The notes under the pieces were generated by a model. It was not told the origin of the DNA. It was given only the letters and a program-made list of their open reading frames with translations, and ran no database searches. The translations under genes were made by a program, and so were the position numbers. Shown here piece by piece: positions 17,240-26,720 of a DNA stretch of 35,745 nt. How positions within the stretch are numbered: position 1 is the stretch's first letter; each line of letters opens with the position of its first letter. The stretch comes from Gammaproteobacteria bacterium RIFCSPLOWO2_12_47_11 (GTDB taxonomy: Bacteria; Pseudomonadota; Gammaproteobacteria; Eutrophobiales; Eutrophobiaceae), in NCBI GenBank assembly GCA_001801885.1, contig MGYU01000110.1:581-36325 (forward strand), written 5' to 3'.

Positions 17240-17267
17240 TTGATTGACAACACAGTACTTATATAAA
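17240..17267 (+). promoter_or_regulatory. Candidate proximal iscR promoter
   Basis: TTGATT at 17240-17245, a 16-bp spacer and TATAAA at 17262-17267. Transcription would begin near 17274, leaving a leader of about 30 nt with AGGAAA at 17292-17297 ahead of ATG 17303. Confidence 0.45.
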
Positions 17268-17302
17268 CATTTTTACCAAGTTCAACAAGACAGGAAATCG
17301 CT

Positions 17303-17794
17303 ATGAAACTGACCACCAAGGGACGTTATGCCGTGAACGCCATGCTGGATCTGGCTCTCCATGATACCAACAGCCCGGTTACTCTGGCTGATATTGCCAA
17401 AAGACAGGAGATTTCGCTGGCTTATTTGGAACAATTGTTCGCCAAACTAAAGAAGGACGGCCTGGTGAGCAGCGCCCGTGGTCCGGGCGGGGGTTATCGC
17501 TTGAAAAGACCTGCTTTGGTTATCACCGTAGCAGACGTGATCAACGCTGTGGACGAACCGGTAGACACCACCCGTTGTGGTGGCCAGCAGAACTGCCAGA
17601 GTGATCTACGTTGCCTGACCCATGACCTGTGGACAGACCTGAACAATCAGATATCAACATTCCTGAGCGGTGTCACATTGGGAGAGCTGGTGCAACGTAA
17701 TAATGTAAAAGTGGTTTCCGCCAGACAGGATGTCGATTCTTCCTGCACTTTCAAACTGATGAAGAGGCTAGATAAACATGCCAGCGTTCATTAA
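17303..17794 (+). CDS. iscR: Rrf2-family iron-sulfur regulator IscR
   Basis: A [2Fe-2S]-sensing transcription factor that controls cluster assembly genes. The 163 residues begin with the Rrf2 winged helix ([19 protein letters not shown]) and include the recognition and wing segments [18 protein letters not shown] and [10 protein letters not shown]. The ligand set C-x5-C-x5-C-x2-H is complete in [16 protein letters not shown] followed by DLW, as in E. coli IscR. The last 17 bp overlap the A-type carrier gene. Tandem IscR-like sites upstream suggest autoregulation. It heads a nine-gene operon. Confidence 0.95.
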   Translation: MKLTTKGRYAVNAMLDLALHDTNSPVTLADIAKRQEISLAYLEQLFAKLKKDGLVSSARGPGGGYRLKRPALVITVADVINAVDEPVDTTRCGGQQNCQSDLRCLTHDLWTDLNNQISTFLSGVTLGELVQRNNVKVVSARQDVDSSCTFKLMKRLDKHASVH

Positions 17795-18122
17795 TTTGAC
17801 CGAACGGGCCGCTGCACACGTGAAGGGTTTTCTTGCCAAACAGGGTAAGGGCATCGGACTGCGGGTCGCTGTCAAACCGACCGGTTGTTCCGGTTACCAG
17901 TACGTGATCGAAACCGTCGAGACGATTAACGATCAGGACCAGGTGTTTGAATCCAACGGGGTCAAGGTCGTAACTGATCAAATCAGCCTGCGTTATCTTG
18001 CCGGTACCGAACTCGACTATGTCCATAAGGGACTCAATGCCGGTTTCAGGTTCAACAATCCCAATGTGGAGGAAACCTGTGGCTGTGGTGAAAGTTTCAA
18101 CGTAAAGGAGGCCGTGGAATAG
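17778..18122 (+). CDS. A-type iron-sulfur carrier (IscA/SufA family)
   Basis: Accepts and delivers Fe-S clusters to apo-proteins. The 114-residue protein has the three family cysteines: one in PTGCSGYQY (about residue 37) and the pair in the terminal CGCGESF. Its start lies inside the end of iscR and its stop (TAG 18120-18122) directly abuts the sufB start, so expression is coupled on both sides. Whether to call it SufA, IscA or ErpA cannot be settled by eye; operon position favours SufA. Confidence 0.93.
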   Translation: MPAFINLTERAAAHVKGFLAKQGKGIGLRVAVKPTGCSGYQYVIETVETINDQDQVFESNGVKVVTDQISLRYLAGTELDYVHKGLNAGFRFNNPNVEETCGCGESFNVKEAVE

Positions 18123-19571
18123 ATGGCAACCAAATCTCAAGACGTCGAAACACTCGTCAAAAAAGAATACGCGCACGGTTTCGTTACCGAGATCGATGCG
18201 GACACCGTGGCGCCCGGCCTGAATGAAGACGTTATCCGGCTCATCTCACATAAGAAGAATGAGCCCGAATGGTTGCTGGAATGGCGGCTGAAGGCCTACC
18301 GGCACTGGTTAACAATGGAAGAACCCAAATGGGCACATGTCCATTACAACCCGATCGATTTTCAGGAGATTTCCTACTATTCAGCACCGAAGTCAACAAA
18401 TGATGCGCCCAAAAGCCTGGATGAAGTCGATCCCAAACTGCTGGAGACCTACGAGAAACTCGGCATACCTCTGCACGAACAGAAAATGCTGGCGGGCGTT
18501 GCAGTAGATGCGGTTTTCGACAGTGTCTCTGTTGCTACGACTTTCAAGAAAAAACTGGCCGAGGCCGGTGTCATCTTTTGCCCGTTCTCAGAGGCGGTGC
18601 AGGAGCATCCCGAACTCGTGAAAAAATACCTGGGCTCGGTTGTTCCTGCCGCCGATAATTTTTATGCGGCGTTGAACTCCGCTGTGTTTACAGATGGATC
18701 TTTTTGCTATATCCCGAAAAACACACGGTGTCCGATGGAGCTTTCTACCTATTTCCGTATCAATGCCTCCAAAACCGGGCAATTCGAACGGACCCTGATC
18801 GTTGCTGATGAAGGCAGCCATGTCAGTTACCTTGAAGGCTGCACTGCACCGATGCGTGATGAAAACCAGCTGCACGCCGCTGTAGTTGAACTGATCGCCC
18901 TGGACAATGCAACGATCAAGTATTCCACGGTCCAGAACTGGTATCCGGGTGATGAAAACGGTAAAGGCGGTATTTATAACTTTGTCACCAAGCGTGGTGA
19001 CTGCCGCGGTGTTAACTCGCACATCTCCTGGACCCAGGTGGAAACGGGTTCAGCTATCACCTGGAAATATCCAAGTTGTCTGTTGAAGGGTGACAATTCT
19101 GTCGGTGAGTTTTATTCAGTTGCTGTCACCAACAATTACCAGCAGGCCGATACCGGCACCAAGATGATCCATCTTGGAAAAAACACACGCAGCACGATTA
19201 TCTCCAAGGGGATCTCGGCCGGACACGGACAGAATGCGTATCGCGGTCTGGTAAAGATCAGCAAGAACGCAGCCAATGCACGCAATTATACACAGTGTGA
19301 CTCATTATTGATGGGCGACCGTTGCGGTGCACATACCTTCCCTTATATCGAGGCCAGGAATGCCAGCGCACAGGTGGAACATGAGGCCACAACTTCAAAG
19401 ATTGGTGATGATCAGTTGTTTTACTGCATGCAGCGCGGGATCGCCGAAGAAGATGCTGTGCACATGATTGTCAACGGCTTCTGTAAAGAGGTATTCAAGG
19501 AATTGCCAATGGAATTTGCGGTAGAGGCACAGAAGTTGTTGAGTGTAACTCTGGAAGGCGCAGTGGGATGA
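18123..19571 (+). CDS. sufB: Fe-S cluster scaffold subunit SufB
   Basis: Subunit of the SufBC2D scaffold on which clusters are built. The 482 residues match SufB throughout, including [29 protein letters not shown], and the C-terminal stretch [14 protein letters not shown] with its conserved cysteine, followed by [19 protein letters not shown] at 18104-18111, inside the end of the carrier gene, may serve as the ribosome site. Followed by sufC after a 41-bp gap, the largest inside the operon. Confidence 0.96.
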   Translation: MATKSQDVETLVKKEYAHGFVTEIDADTVAPGLNEDVIRLISHKKNEPEWLLEWRLKAYRHWLTMEEPKWAHVHYNPIDFQEISYYSAPKSTNDAPKSLDEVDPKLLETYEKLGIPLHEQKMLAGVAVDAVFDSVSVATTFKKKLAEAGVIFCPFSEAVQEHPELVKKYLGSVVPAADNFYAALNSAVFTDGSFCYIPKNTRCPMELSTYFRINASKTGQFERTLIVADEGSHVSYLEGCTAPMRDENQLHAAVVELIALDNATIKYSTVQNWYPGDENGKGGIYNFVTKRGDCRGVNSHISWTQVETGSAITWKYPSCLLKGDNSVGEFYSVAVTNNYQQADTGTKMIHLGKNTRSTIISKGISAGHGQNAYRGLVKISKNAANARNYTQCDSLLMGDRCGAHTFPYIEARNASAQVEHEATTSKIGDDQLFYCMQRGIAEEDAVHMIVNGFCKEVFKELPMEFAVEAQKLLSVTLEGAVG

Positions 19572-19612
19572 ATACAGTCACGAATACAGGAAATTAATCA
19601 GGACAAGCCTTT

Positions 19613-20368
19613 ATGCTTGAAATAAAAAATCTACACGTCACGATTGACGGGAAAATGATCCTCAAGGGCCTGGACCTCAAGGTCAACGCCGGAGAAGTGC
19701 ATGCCATTATGGGACCTAATGGCTCCGGTAAGAGTACACTCGCCAATGTCCTCGCCGGGCGTGATGGTTATGTCGTCACTGATGGGACGATTACCTACCA
19801 GGGCAAAAACCTTGTCGAGATGGCGCCCGAAGTGCGCGCCTGTGAAGGTATTTTCCTGGCCTTTCAATATCCGGTCGAGATCCCCGGCGTCAATAACATC
19901 TACATGTTGAAGGCCGCGATGAACGCCATCCGTGCCTACCGTGGAGAACCACCACTCGATGCAGTTGAATTCCTGAACCTGATCAAGGAAAAAGTGAAGC
20001 TGGTCAATTTGAAAGAGGAACTGTTGAACCGTTCTGTCAACGAGGGGTTTTCCGGCGGTGAGAAAAAACGCAACGAGATTTTCCAGATGGCCGTACTGGA
20101 GCCGAAACTTGCCATACTGGATGAAACCGATTCAGGACTGGATATCGATGCATTGAAGACAGTGGCAGAAGGGGTCAACAGTCTGCGTCATCATGATCGG
20201 GCAATTATCATCGTCACCCATTATCAACGCCTGCTGAATTACATCGTCCCGGATCAGGTGCACGTCTTGTCCGATGGCAAGATTATCAAATCCGGTCACC
20301 GTGAACTTGCGCTGCAACTGGAAGAAAAAGGCTACGAATGGGTCAAGCAGGAGGCCGCTGCCGCATGA
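19613..20368 (+). CDS. sufC: SUF ATPase SufC
   Basis: Cytosolic ABC-type ATPase that drives shape changes in the SufBC2D complex. Walker A GPNGSGKST is at about residues 34-42, the signature FSGGEKKRNE is the SufC variant, and Walker B LAILDETDSGLD plus VTHYQRLL complete the site. Length, 251 aa, is normal. Its TGA overlaps the ATG of sufD. Confidence 0.97.
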   Translation: MLEIKNLHVTIDGKMILKGLDLKVNAGEVHAIMGPNGSGKSTLANVLAGRDGYVVTDGTITYQGKNLVEMAPEVRACEGIFLAFQYPVEIPGVNNIYMLKAAMNAIRAYRGEPPLDAVEFLNLIKEKVKLVNLKEELLNRSVNEGFSGGEKKRNEIFQMAVLEPKLAILDETDSGLDIDALKTVAEGVNSLRHHDRAIIIVTHYQRLLNYIVPDQVHVLSDGKIIKSGHRELALQLEEKGYEWVKQEAAAA

Positions 20369-21696
20369 ACTCCACAGTCATCAAACATTATGTTGATCAA
20401 TTTCAACATCTGCAAAAAGAACTGATAAGCGATCAGTTACAGGCACACCGTCAGTCTGCAATTGAATTGTTGCAGGAGACTGGCTTCCCGACCATGCGCC
20501 AGGAAAACTGGAAATATACGGATGTGCGGCCGATTACAGGCAAGTTGTTCAACACAACGACAGTTGACCCTGAAAAAATTTCAACAGAAACCTTTGACAA
20601 TTTACGTCTGCATGAGCTCGATTGTCATGAGCTGGTCTTTATCAACGGCCGTTATTCCGCCGGACATTCCATTCTCAAGGCACTGCCTGAAGGTGTGGTG
20701 ATAAAAGACCTTGCCAGTGCATTAAAAGATCATCCACAACTGATTGCAGAACATCTATCCGGATTTTCAGCTGCGGAACACAATGGTTTTTCGGCATTAA
20801 ATACTGCCTTCATCAGGGATGGTGCTCTCATCTGTCTGCCTCCAAACGCTGTCATTGAAAAACCAATCAACCTGCTCTACCTGTCAGGCTTGAACGATCA
20901 GCCTTTTGCAAGTCACCCACGTAATCTGATCATTCTGTCTGAAAATTCACAGGTAACTGTCATAGAAAGCTATATCGGTCTGAATGACAGTGACTATTTC
21001 ACCAACACCGTCACGGAAGTGTGTATGAAGCAAAATGCACACCTGCAACATTACAAGATACAGCAGGAGAGCATGCAGGCTTACCACATAGGTAGTCTCA
21101 AAATAACTCAGGCAAAAGACAGCCAGGTTGAGTCACACTCGATTTCACTGGGTGGTGCGCTGGTGCGCAACGATATACACAGCCTTCTGGAGGCGGAAGG
21201 TGCCGGGATCAGGATGAATGGTCTGTACATGGCTACCGGCAAACAACATGTAGACAACCATACCCGCGTTGACCACATGCGGCCACACACAAGCAGCCAT
21301 GAAATCTACCGCGGCGTACTGAACGATCACGCTCGCGGTGTATTCAATGGCAAGGTCGTCGTGCACAAGGATGCACAGAAAACTGATGCCGTGCAATCCA
21401 ATGCAAATTTGCTGTTGTCAGACAATGCCGAAGTGGATACCAAACCGGAACTGGAGATCTACGCCGATGATGTGAAATGTGCACATGGTGCAACCGTCGG
21501 CCAACTGGACCAGGACATGCTGTTTTATCTGCGTTCACGATCCATAGACGAAAACACCGCAAAGAGCCTGCTCACATTTGCCTTTGCCGATGAAGTGATC
21601 CGCCGGATCAATCTTGACCCCATCCGGAAACGTCTGGAATACCAGGTTATCGGCCGTTTACCTGAGGCTGATCTGATACGGGAATTCGCTGCATGA
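20365..21696 (+). CDS. sufD: Fe-S cluster assembly subunit SufD
   Basis: Partner of SufB in the scaffold, involved in iron entry. The 443-residue protein carries the conserved C-terminal CAHGATVGQLDQDMLFYL segment, with the histidine used for nascent cluster binding in E. coli SufD. The N-terminal half (PTMRQENWKYTDVRPI) is typical. I chose ATG 20365, which overlaps the sufC stop (ATGA); an upstream in-frame start at 20338 lies inside sufC. The stop overlaps the sufS start (ATGA). Confidence 0.96.
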   Translation: MNSTVIKHYVDQFQHLQKELISDQLQAHRQSAIELLQETGFPTMRQENWKYTDVRPITGKLFNTTTVDPEKISTETFDNLRLHELDCHELVFINGRYSAGHSILKALPEGVVIKDLASALKDHPQLIAEHLSGFSAAEHNGFSALNTAFIRDGALICLPPNAVIEKPINLLYLSGLNDQPFASHPRNLIILSENSQVTVIESYIGLNDSDYFTNTVTEVCMKQNAHLQHYKIQQESMQAYHIGSLKITQAKDSQVESHSISLGGALVRNDIHSLLEAEGAGIRMNGLYMATGKQHVDNHTRVDHMRPHTSSHEIYRGVLNDHARGVFNGKVVVHKDAQKTDAVQSNANLLLSDNAEVDTKPELEIYADDVKCAHGATVGQLDQDMLFYLRSRSIDENTAKSLLTFAFADEVIRRINLDPIRKRLEYQVIGRLPEADLIREFAA

Positions 21697-22952
21697 ACAC
21701 GAATATAGCGCAAACATTGTCCGCAGGTCAGAGTACATTTTCTGTTGACACTATCCGTGCAGATTTCCCGATCCTGCAACAGGAGGTACATGGCAAACAG
21801 CTGGTGTATCTGGACAATGCCGCGACGACACAGAAACCTTTATCAGTGATCACTACGCTGGATGACTATTACCGCCACTACAATTCAAATATTCATCGCG
21901 GCGTACATAGCCTTAGCGAAAAAGCAACTGCGGCGTATGAAGCATCCAGAAAAAAAACAAAAGACTTCATTAATGCTGCATCAACAAAGGAAATAATCTT
22001 TGTCCGGGGCACAACAGAGGCAATTAACCTGGTTGCCCAGAGTTACGGCCGTTCCACACTGAAGCCCGGTGATGAGATTATCATCTCCGAGATGGAACAT
22101 CATTCCAATATTGTTCCCTGGCAACTGCTCTGTGAACAGACCAGTGCCGTGCTCAGGATTATTCCTATCAATGATGATGGTGAACTCATCATGGAAGAAT
22201 ACAGAAAATTATTAAATGAAAAGACAAAGATCGTTGCTATTGTTCATATATCGAATGCACTTGGCACCATTAATCCGGTGAAAAAGATCATCGATATGGC
22301 ACATGCAGTAAATGCTGTTGTACTCGTAGATGGCGCACAGGCAGTTGCTCATACTGGCGTGGATGTACAGGCACTGGAATGTGATTTCTATGTTTTCTCC
22401 GGTCACAAGCTGTTTGGCCCGACCGGAACCGGTGTTCTTTATGGCAAACAGGAATTGCTTGAACGTATGCCGCCTTATCAGGGTGGCGGCGACATGATTA
22501 AAATGGTCACTCTGAAAAAAACGCTGTTTAACGATCTGCCCTATAAATTTGAAGCGGGGACTCCACATATCGCCGGAGTGATCGGCCTGGGTGCTGCAAT
22601 TGATTACGTCACGAAAACCGGCCTGGCCAACATCAGCGCCTGGGAGACGGCCCTGATTCAATATGCCACAGCAGAATCTGCGAAGATTAACGGACTGAGG
22701 CCGATTGGTACAGCGAAAGAAAAAATCAGCATCCTGTCATTTACCCTGGACAAGATACACCCGCACGATATCGGTACAATCCTGGATCATGAAGGTATTG
22801 CCATACGTACCGGTCATCATTGTGCCATGCCGGTGATGGAACACTTCCATGTGCCTGCTACGGCACGTGCATCATTTGCCTTCTATAACACTCATGCAGA
22901 AGTGGATCGACTGTTGCAAGGTCTCAAAAAATGTCTGGAGATATTCGGCTGA
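21693..22952 (+). CDS. sufS: Cysteine desulfurase SufS
   Basis: Group II PLP-dependent desulfurase that supplies persulfide sulfur from cysteine. In the 419 residues, LDNAATTQKP near the N-terminus, the PLP lysine in SGHKLFGPTG, and the sulfur-relay cysteine in RTGHHCAMP are all present. Overlaps sufD by 4 bp and the sufU start by one base (TGATG). No sufE is in the operon; the adjacent SufU is the likely sulfur acceptor. Confidence 0.97.
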   Translation: MNTNIAQTLSAGQSTFSVDTIRADFPILQQEVHGKQLVYLDNAATTQKPLSVITTLDDYYRHYNSNIHRGVHSLSEKATAAYEASRKKTKDFINAASTKEIIFVRGTTEAINLVAQSYGRSTLKPGDEIIISEMEHHSNIVPWQLLCEQTSAVLRIIPINDDGELIMEEYRKLLNEKTKIVAIVHISNALGTINPVKKIIDMAHAVNAVVLVDGAQAVAHTGVDVQALECDFYVFSGHKLFGPTGTGVLYGKQELLERMPPYQGGGDMIKMVTLKKTLFNDLPYKFEAGTPHIAGVIGLGAAIDYVTKTGLANISAWETALIQYATAESAKINGLRPIGTAKEKISILSFTLDKIHPHDIGTILDHEGIAIRTGHHCAMPVMEHFHVPATARASFAFYNTHAEVDRLLQGLKKCLEIFG

Positions 22953-23407
22953 TGTTCGATCTGAAAGACCTTTATCAGGAATTGATAGTTGATCATAACC
23001 GCAACCCGCGAAACTTCAGAAAGATGCAGGATGCCGACCGGGTAGTCGAAGGGTTTAATCCATTATGCGGTGATCACCTTAACCTCTATCTTAAACTCAA
23101 TCAGGATCAGATCGCCGATTTGAGTTTTGATGGCAGCGGATGCGCCATCTCAGTTGCGTCTGCTTCACTGATGACAGATGCATTGAAAGGGAAAAAAGTG
23201 GCAGATGCAGAATCTGTATTCAATGTATTCCATAATATGATCACAGACAACAAACTACACGATGCTGAAGAAATTGAACATCTGGGCAAGCTTGCTGCCC
23301 TGTTAGGAGTTAAAGACTATCCGGCACGGGTGAAGTGCGCTACTTTATGCTGGCATACCCTGCACACTGCACTTGAAGGCAAGGAAAAAACCGTAACAAC
23401 AGAGTAG
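22952..23407 (+). CDS. sufU: Sulfur acceptor/scaffold SufU
   Basis: Takes persulfide sulfur from SufS and delivers it to SufBCD. Conserved cysteines lie in NPLCGDH, GSGCAIS and RVKCATLCW. The C-terminal pattern (PARVKCATLCWHTL) is SufU type; the IscU chaperone motif LPPVK is absent, consistent with no hscA/hscB here. I chose ATG 22952, at the sufS stop; a longer frame from 22931 adds seven residues inside sufS. 151 residues. Confidence 0.94.
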   Translation: MFDLKDLYQELIVDHNRNPRNFRKMQDADRVVEGFNPLCGDHLNLYLKLNQDQIADLSFDGSGCAISVASASLMTDALKGKKVADAESVFNVFHNMITDNKLHDAEEIEHLGKLAALLGVKDYPARVKCATLCWHTLHTALEGKEKTVTTE

Positions 23408-23414
23408 GCAAACG

Positions 23415-23978
23415 ATGAGCAGCAAACACGAACATGAACCAATCACGCTGATGCGCGATTGCGAGGCAATCCTGATTCCCTCCGGCGCACCGCTCGAATT
23501 GCCGGCGGGCAGTGTAGTATTTATCACCCAGGCGCTGGGCGGTTCCTATACGGTTAATATCAATGGCAACCTTGCGCGTATTGCAGCCAGGGATGCGGAT
23601 GCGCTGGGTTTTGATATCGACACAGAGACCAGTCACCCGAAAGGTCATCGTATCGATGGCGGTACAGTAGATGAAGACATGATCTGGGACCAGATGCGCT
23701 CCTGTTATGACCCCGAGATACCAATTAATATTGTTGATCTGGGACTTATTTACAATTGTGATATCAATCCCATTGAAGACGGGGGGAACAAGGTAGATAT
23801 CCTCATGACACTGACAGCACCTGGTTGCGGGATGGGACAGTTCCTGGCCGAGGATGTCCGCAGCAAGATCATGGCTGTCCCCAATGTCACTGAAGTGAAT
23901 GTTGAACTTACTTTTGACCCCCCTTGGAACCAGAGCATGATGTCAGAGGCAGCAAGACTGGAAACCGGGCTTTATTAG
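23415..23978 (+). CDS. sufT: Fe-S assembly factor SufT (MIP18/DUF59 family)
   Basis: Helps mature iron-sulfur proteins; its precise role is not settled. The 187 residues contain an N-terminal extension of about 80 residues, then the DUF59 domain: MRSCYDPEIPINIVDLGLIY, VDILMTLTAPGCGMG with the conserved cysteine, and VELTFDPPWNQSMMSEAAR. A 7-bp gap follows sufU and an 8-bp gap precedes the Rieske gene. Confidence 0.92.
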   Translation: MSSKHEHEPITLMRDCEAILIPSGAPLELPAGSVVFITQALGGSYTVNINGNLARIAARDADALGFDIDTETSHPKGHRIDGGTVDEDMIWDQMRSCYDPEIPINIVDLGLIYNCDINPIEDGGNKVDILMTLTAPGCGMGQFLAEDVRSKIMAVPNVTEVNVELTFDPPWNQSMMSEAARLETGLY

Positions 23979-23986
23979 GGTACAGC

Positions 23987-24325
23987 ATGTCAGTCTGGAC
24001 TGATGTAGCACCGGCAGTGGAAATCGGACCCGGCCAGTCGAGACTTATTAATATTGAGGATGTCGATATCGCTGTATTCAATCTGGATGGCCGATATTAT
24101 GCTATTGAAGATATGTGCAGCCATGATGGCTCAGCCATGCTCGGGTGTGGTCTGGAAGCGGCAAAGGTTATTGAAGGTGACCAGATCATATGCCCCCGCC
24201 ATGGGGCGCGTTTTTGCATCAGAACCGGTGCAGCCCTTAACCCGCCGGCCTACGAACCCGTAACCTGCTTCCCGGTCCGTGTTGAAAACGGCATGGTCCA
24301 GACCCGTGATAACCGTTGGGATTAG
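23987..24325 (+). CDS. Rieske [2Fe-2S] ferredoxin-like protein of the SUF operon
   Basis: Small soluble Rieske protein, probably an electron carrier serving cluster assembly. Ligands are complete: C-x-H in MCSHDGSAM and C-x2-H in ICPRHGARF. I chose ATG 23987 (112 aa), which lies just after the sufT stop; a longer frame from 23924 sits within sufT. Similar non-heme Rieske genes close several SUF operons. It is the last gene of the operon, 76 bp before ndk. Confidence 0.92.
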   Translation: MSVWTDVAPAVEIGPGQSRLINIEDVDIAVFNLDGRYYAIEDMCSHDGSAMLGCGLEAAKVIEGDQIICPRHGARFCIRTGAALNPPAYEPVTCFPVRVENGMVQTRDNRWD

Positions 24326-24326
24326 C

Positions 24327-24354
24327 TTTACGGGATTGGCCAAGCACGTATAAT
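24327..24354 (+). promoter_or_regulatory. Candidate ndk promoter
   Basis: TTTACG at 24327-24332, a 16-bp spacer and a perfect TATAAT at 24349-24354, directly after the Rieske gene. Start of transcription would be near 24361. Confidence 0.6.
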
Positions 24355-24355
24355 C

Positions 24356-24390
24356 CCGCGTTTAATTATTTCAGTAATTACTTAACGCGG
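24356..24390 (+). promoter_or_regulatory. Interrupted dyad covering the ndk ribosome-binding site
   Basis: Arms CCGCGTT (24356-24362) and AACGCGG (24384-24390) enclose inner arms TAATTA (24363-24368 and 24375-24380), with a three-base bulge. The right arm runs into GGAG at 24389-24392, nine bases before ATG 24402. Only read-through transcripts from the SUF operon would contain both outer arms. Confidence 0.45.
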
Positions 24391-24401
24391 AGAATCTGTA
24401 A

Positions 24402-24851
24402 ATGGCAATTGAACAAACATTGTCGATTATCAAACCTGACGCCGTAGCGAAAAATCTGATAGGTGAAATCTATTCCAGGTATGAAAAAAACGGTTTGCGT
24501 ATAGTTGCCGCCAAAATGCTACATCTCAGCAGACAACAGGCAGAAGATTTTTATGCCGTACATAAAGCACGGCCTTTCTATAAACAACTGGTTGAATTCA
24601 TGATTTCTGGCCCGGTGATAGTACAGGTACTTGAAGGTGATAATGCCATAACGCGCCACCGCCAGTTGATAGGCGCCACCATACCGAAATTTGCCGCCCC
24701 CGGTACGATTCGTTATGACCTTGCTTATCACAACAGGAGCAATCCTGAAGCCCATGAAAATGCCGCGCATGGTTCGGACAGTCATGACAACGCACGTGCT
24801 GAAATCGATTTTTTCTTCAAACCGGAAGAGATTTGCCGTAGAACGCGGTGA
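24402..24851 (+). CDS. ndk: Nucleoside diphosphate kinase
   Basis: Transfers the gamma phosphate between nucleoside triphosphates and diphosphates through a phosphohistidine. Present are [10 protein letters not shown] at the N-terminus, [15 protein letters not shown], and the catalytic histidine in NAAHGSDS (residue 123). Length is 149 residues against about 143 in E. coli; the excess is a six-residue insertion (within [10 protein letters not shown]) just before the catalytic histidine. GATIP replaces the usual GATNP. It precedes rlmN by 8 bp. Confidence 0.95.
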   Translation: MAIEQTLSIIKPDAVAKNLIGEIYSRYEKNGLRIVAAKMLHLSRQQAEDFYAVHKARPFYKQLVEFMISGPVIVQVLEGDNAITRHRQLIGATIPKFAAPGTIRYDLAYHNRSNPEAHENAAHGSDSHDNARAEIDFFFKPEEICRRTR

Positions 24852-24859
24852 TCTAATTT

Positions 24860-25951
24860 ATGAGCGGAAAAATCAATCTGCTTGATCTGGATCGCGATGC
24901 CATGATGGCCTTTTTCACCGGCATCGGTGAAAAACCCTTCCGCGCCAGCCAGATCTTGAAGTGGATTTACCAGCAGGGAATACTGGATTTCGCGCAAATG
25001 ACCAACCTGAGCAAGACGATGCGGGAAAAGCTGGCACAGATTGCCTGCATTAAATTCCCGGAAGTCGTCACCGAACAGGTCTCCAGTGATGGTACACGCA
25101 AATGGCTGCTGCGCGTGGATGCACAAAATTGCATAGAGACCGTATTCATACCTGAGAAAGACCGCGGTACCTTGTGCGTCTCCTCCCAGGTCGGTTGTGC
25201 GCTGGATTGCAGTTTCTGCTCTACCGGCAAACAGGGATTTAACCGTAATCTTTCTGTTGGCGAGATCATCGGCCAGGTCTGGATTGCGAATAAAGCTCTG
25301 GCGTATTACCAGCACCGGGACAGGATCATCTCCAATATTGTAATGATGGGTATGGGTGAACCGCTGCTGAATTTCGATAATGTACTGAAAGCCATGAACC
25401 TGATGATGGATGACCTGGCTTTCGGGTTGTCTCACCGGCGGGTAACACTCAGCACCTCCGGGATCATCCCGGGTATCGACAAACTTGCAGAAATCAGCAA
25501 TGTCAGCCTGGCCATATCCCTGCACGCAGCCAATAATCCGTTGCGCGATATCCTGGTACCGATAAACAAAAAGTATCCCGTTGAAGCTCTGATCGACGCC
25601 AGCAGGCGCTATTCACAATCGCAGGATGGTGAACCCATCACCTTTGAATATGTCATGCTGGATGGAGTAAATGACACTGAAACCGACGCTATTGGTTTGA
25701 GCAGATTGCTGCGCGGCCTGCCCGCAAAGGTCAACCTGATCCCCTTTAATCCCTTTCCCGGGGCCGAATATAATCGTTCCAAAGCAGATACAATTAATCG
25801 TTTTAGGGAAATTTTAATGAATGCTGGCATAATAACTCTCACGCGCAAAACCCGGGGTGAAGATATAGACGCTGCCTGTGGTCAACTGGTGGGACAGGTA
25901 CTTTCCCGTGCCAGGCGGCATCAAATGCAACACGTCGAAAAAAGCATATGA
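24860..25951 (+). CDS. rlmN: Dual-specificity 23S rRNA/tRNA methyltransferase RlmN
   Basis: Radical-SAM enzyme that methylates C2 of A2503 in 23S rRNA and A37 in some tRNAs. The 4Fe-4S motif C-x3-C-x2-C is visible as CALDCSFC, and the C-terminal catalytic cysteine as DIDAACGQL. Other landmarks are [30 protein letters not shown] and [13 protein letters not shown]. 363 residues. The stop overlaps the pilF start (ATGA at 25948). Confidence 0.97.
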   Translation: MSGKINLLDLDRDAMMAFFTGIGEKPFRASQILKWIYQQGILDFAQMTNLSKTMREKLAQIACIKFPEVVTEQVSSDGTRKWLLRVDAQNCIETVFIPEKDRGTLCVSSQVGCALDCSFCSTGKQGFNRNLSVGEIIGQVWIANKALAYYQHRDRIISNIVMMGMGEPLLNFDNVLKAMNLMMDDLAFGLSHRRVTLSTSGIIPGIDKLAEISNVSLAISLHAANNPLRDILVPINKKYPVEALIDASRRYSQSQDGEPITFEYVMLDGVNDTETDAIGLSRLLRGLPAKVNLIPFNPFPGAEYNRSKADTINRFREILMNAGIITLTRKTRGEDIDAACGQLVGQVLSRARRHQMQHVEKSI

Positions 25952-26718
25952 AAATAATCCAACTGATTTTTCTGGTATTGCTGATCCCCGGTCTCAGCAG
26001 TTGCGCGCAGATCATGGGGCCAGGCGGAACCCTGAGTGCATCCGATCGCAGTAATGAAGTGGCGGAAGCGAATCTCAATCTGGGAGTTGCCTATATGCAG
26101 CGTGGAGATTACGAAAAAGCACTGGATAAACTGAATAAGGCACTGGCCGCCGACACGCGCCATACACCGACTTACAATGCACTGGGCCTGCTCTATCAAA
26201 AGCTGGGCAAACCTGAACAGGCGGAACAGTATTTCAAACAGGCCTTGTCTATCAACCAGAATGATGCACACACGCTCAATAACTATGGCCAGTTCCTCTG
26301 TGACGAAGGCCGTTATGACCAGGCGCAGGAAGCCTTTCTCAAGGCGGCGTCAAATCCGCTTTATGAAGTACCGGAGATTCCAATCACCAATGCTGGCACC
26401 TGCGCACTGGAAAATAATCAACCGGATATGGCGGAACAACACTTCAGAAATGCATTGGATAAAAATCCAAAAGTACCCGTCGCGTTGATACAAATGAGCC
26501 AGTTGTCCTATGATCAGGGTAATTATCTGTCTGCCCGGGGTTACCTGCAGCGTTATCTTGAAGTTGCCAAACACACCGCCCACAGCCTGTGGCTGGGCAT
26601 CCAGATAGAACAAAACCTCGGTGATAAGAATACCTTGTCCAGTTATGCGTTATTACTTAAAAATAATTTTCCAAATTCAAGAGAAGCAGGGCTGCTCCTG
26701 GAATCCGGCTTTAAATAA
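25948..26718 (+). CDS. pilF: Type IV pilus biogenesis/stability lipoprotein PilF (PilW)
   Basis: Outer-membrane lipoprotein pilotin for the PilQ secretin. A signal peptide with lipobox ends at Cys19 (PGLSSC). Four to six tetratricopeptide repeats follow, for example [41 protein letters not shown] and [21 protein letters not shown]. 256 residues. Position between rlmN and rodZ is the conserved one. Confidence 0.92.
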   Translation: MKIIQLIFLVLLIPGLSSCAQIMGPGGTLSASDRSNEVAEANLNLGVAYMQRGDYEKALDKLNKALAADTRHTPTYNALGLLYQKLGKPEQAEQYFKQALSINQNDAHTLNNYGQFLCDEGRYDQAQEAFLKAASNPLYEVPEIPITNAGTCALENNQPDMAEQHFRNALDKNPKVPVALIQMSQLSYDQGNYLSARGYLQRYLEVAKHTAHSLWLGIQIEQNLGDKNTLSSYALLLKNNFPNSREAGLLLESGFK

Positions 26719-26720
26719 CC

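Larger units (their letters stand above)
16760..17302. other. 543-bp non-coding, AT-rich regulatory gap before the iron-sulfur operon
   Basis: No credible gene or tRNA is visible here. It separates the AT-rich lipid/glycan island from the iron-sulfur operon. The right half is strongly AT-rich and holds the IscR-like sites and promoters described separately. The left part (about 16800-17060) must contain whatever drives the divergent oxoamine synthase gene, but I see no convincing -35/-10 pair there. Confidence 0.7.

Noticed and set aside
17225-17249. Possible third IscR type-1 site beginning ATAGTTAGTG
   Set aside because: Only the first six positions fit; the central GACT and the right half do not.
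22212-22661. Minus-strand open frame of 149 codons opposite sufS
   Set aside because: sufS is complete on the plus strand with its PLP lysine and catalytic cysteine; the antisense frame has no support.
24782-25525. Long minus-strand open frame of 247 codons
   Set aside because: It lies antisense to the unmistakable rlmN and the end of ndk, and its translation shows no family pattern.
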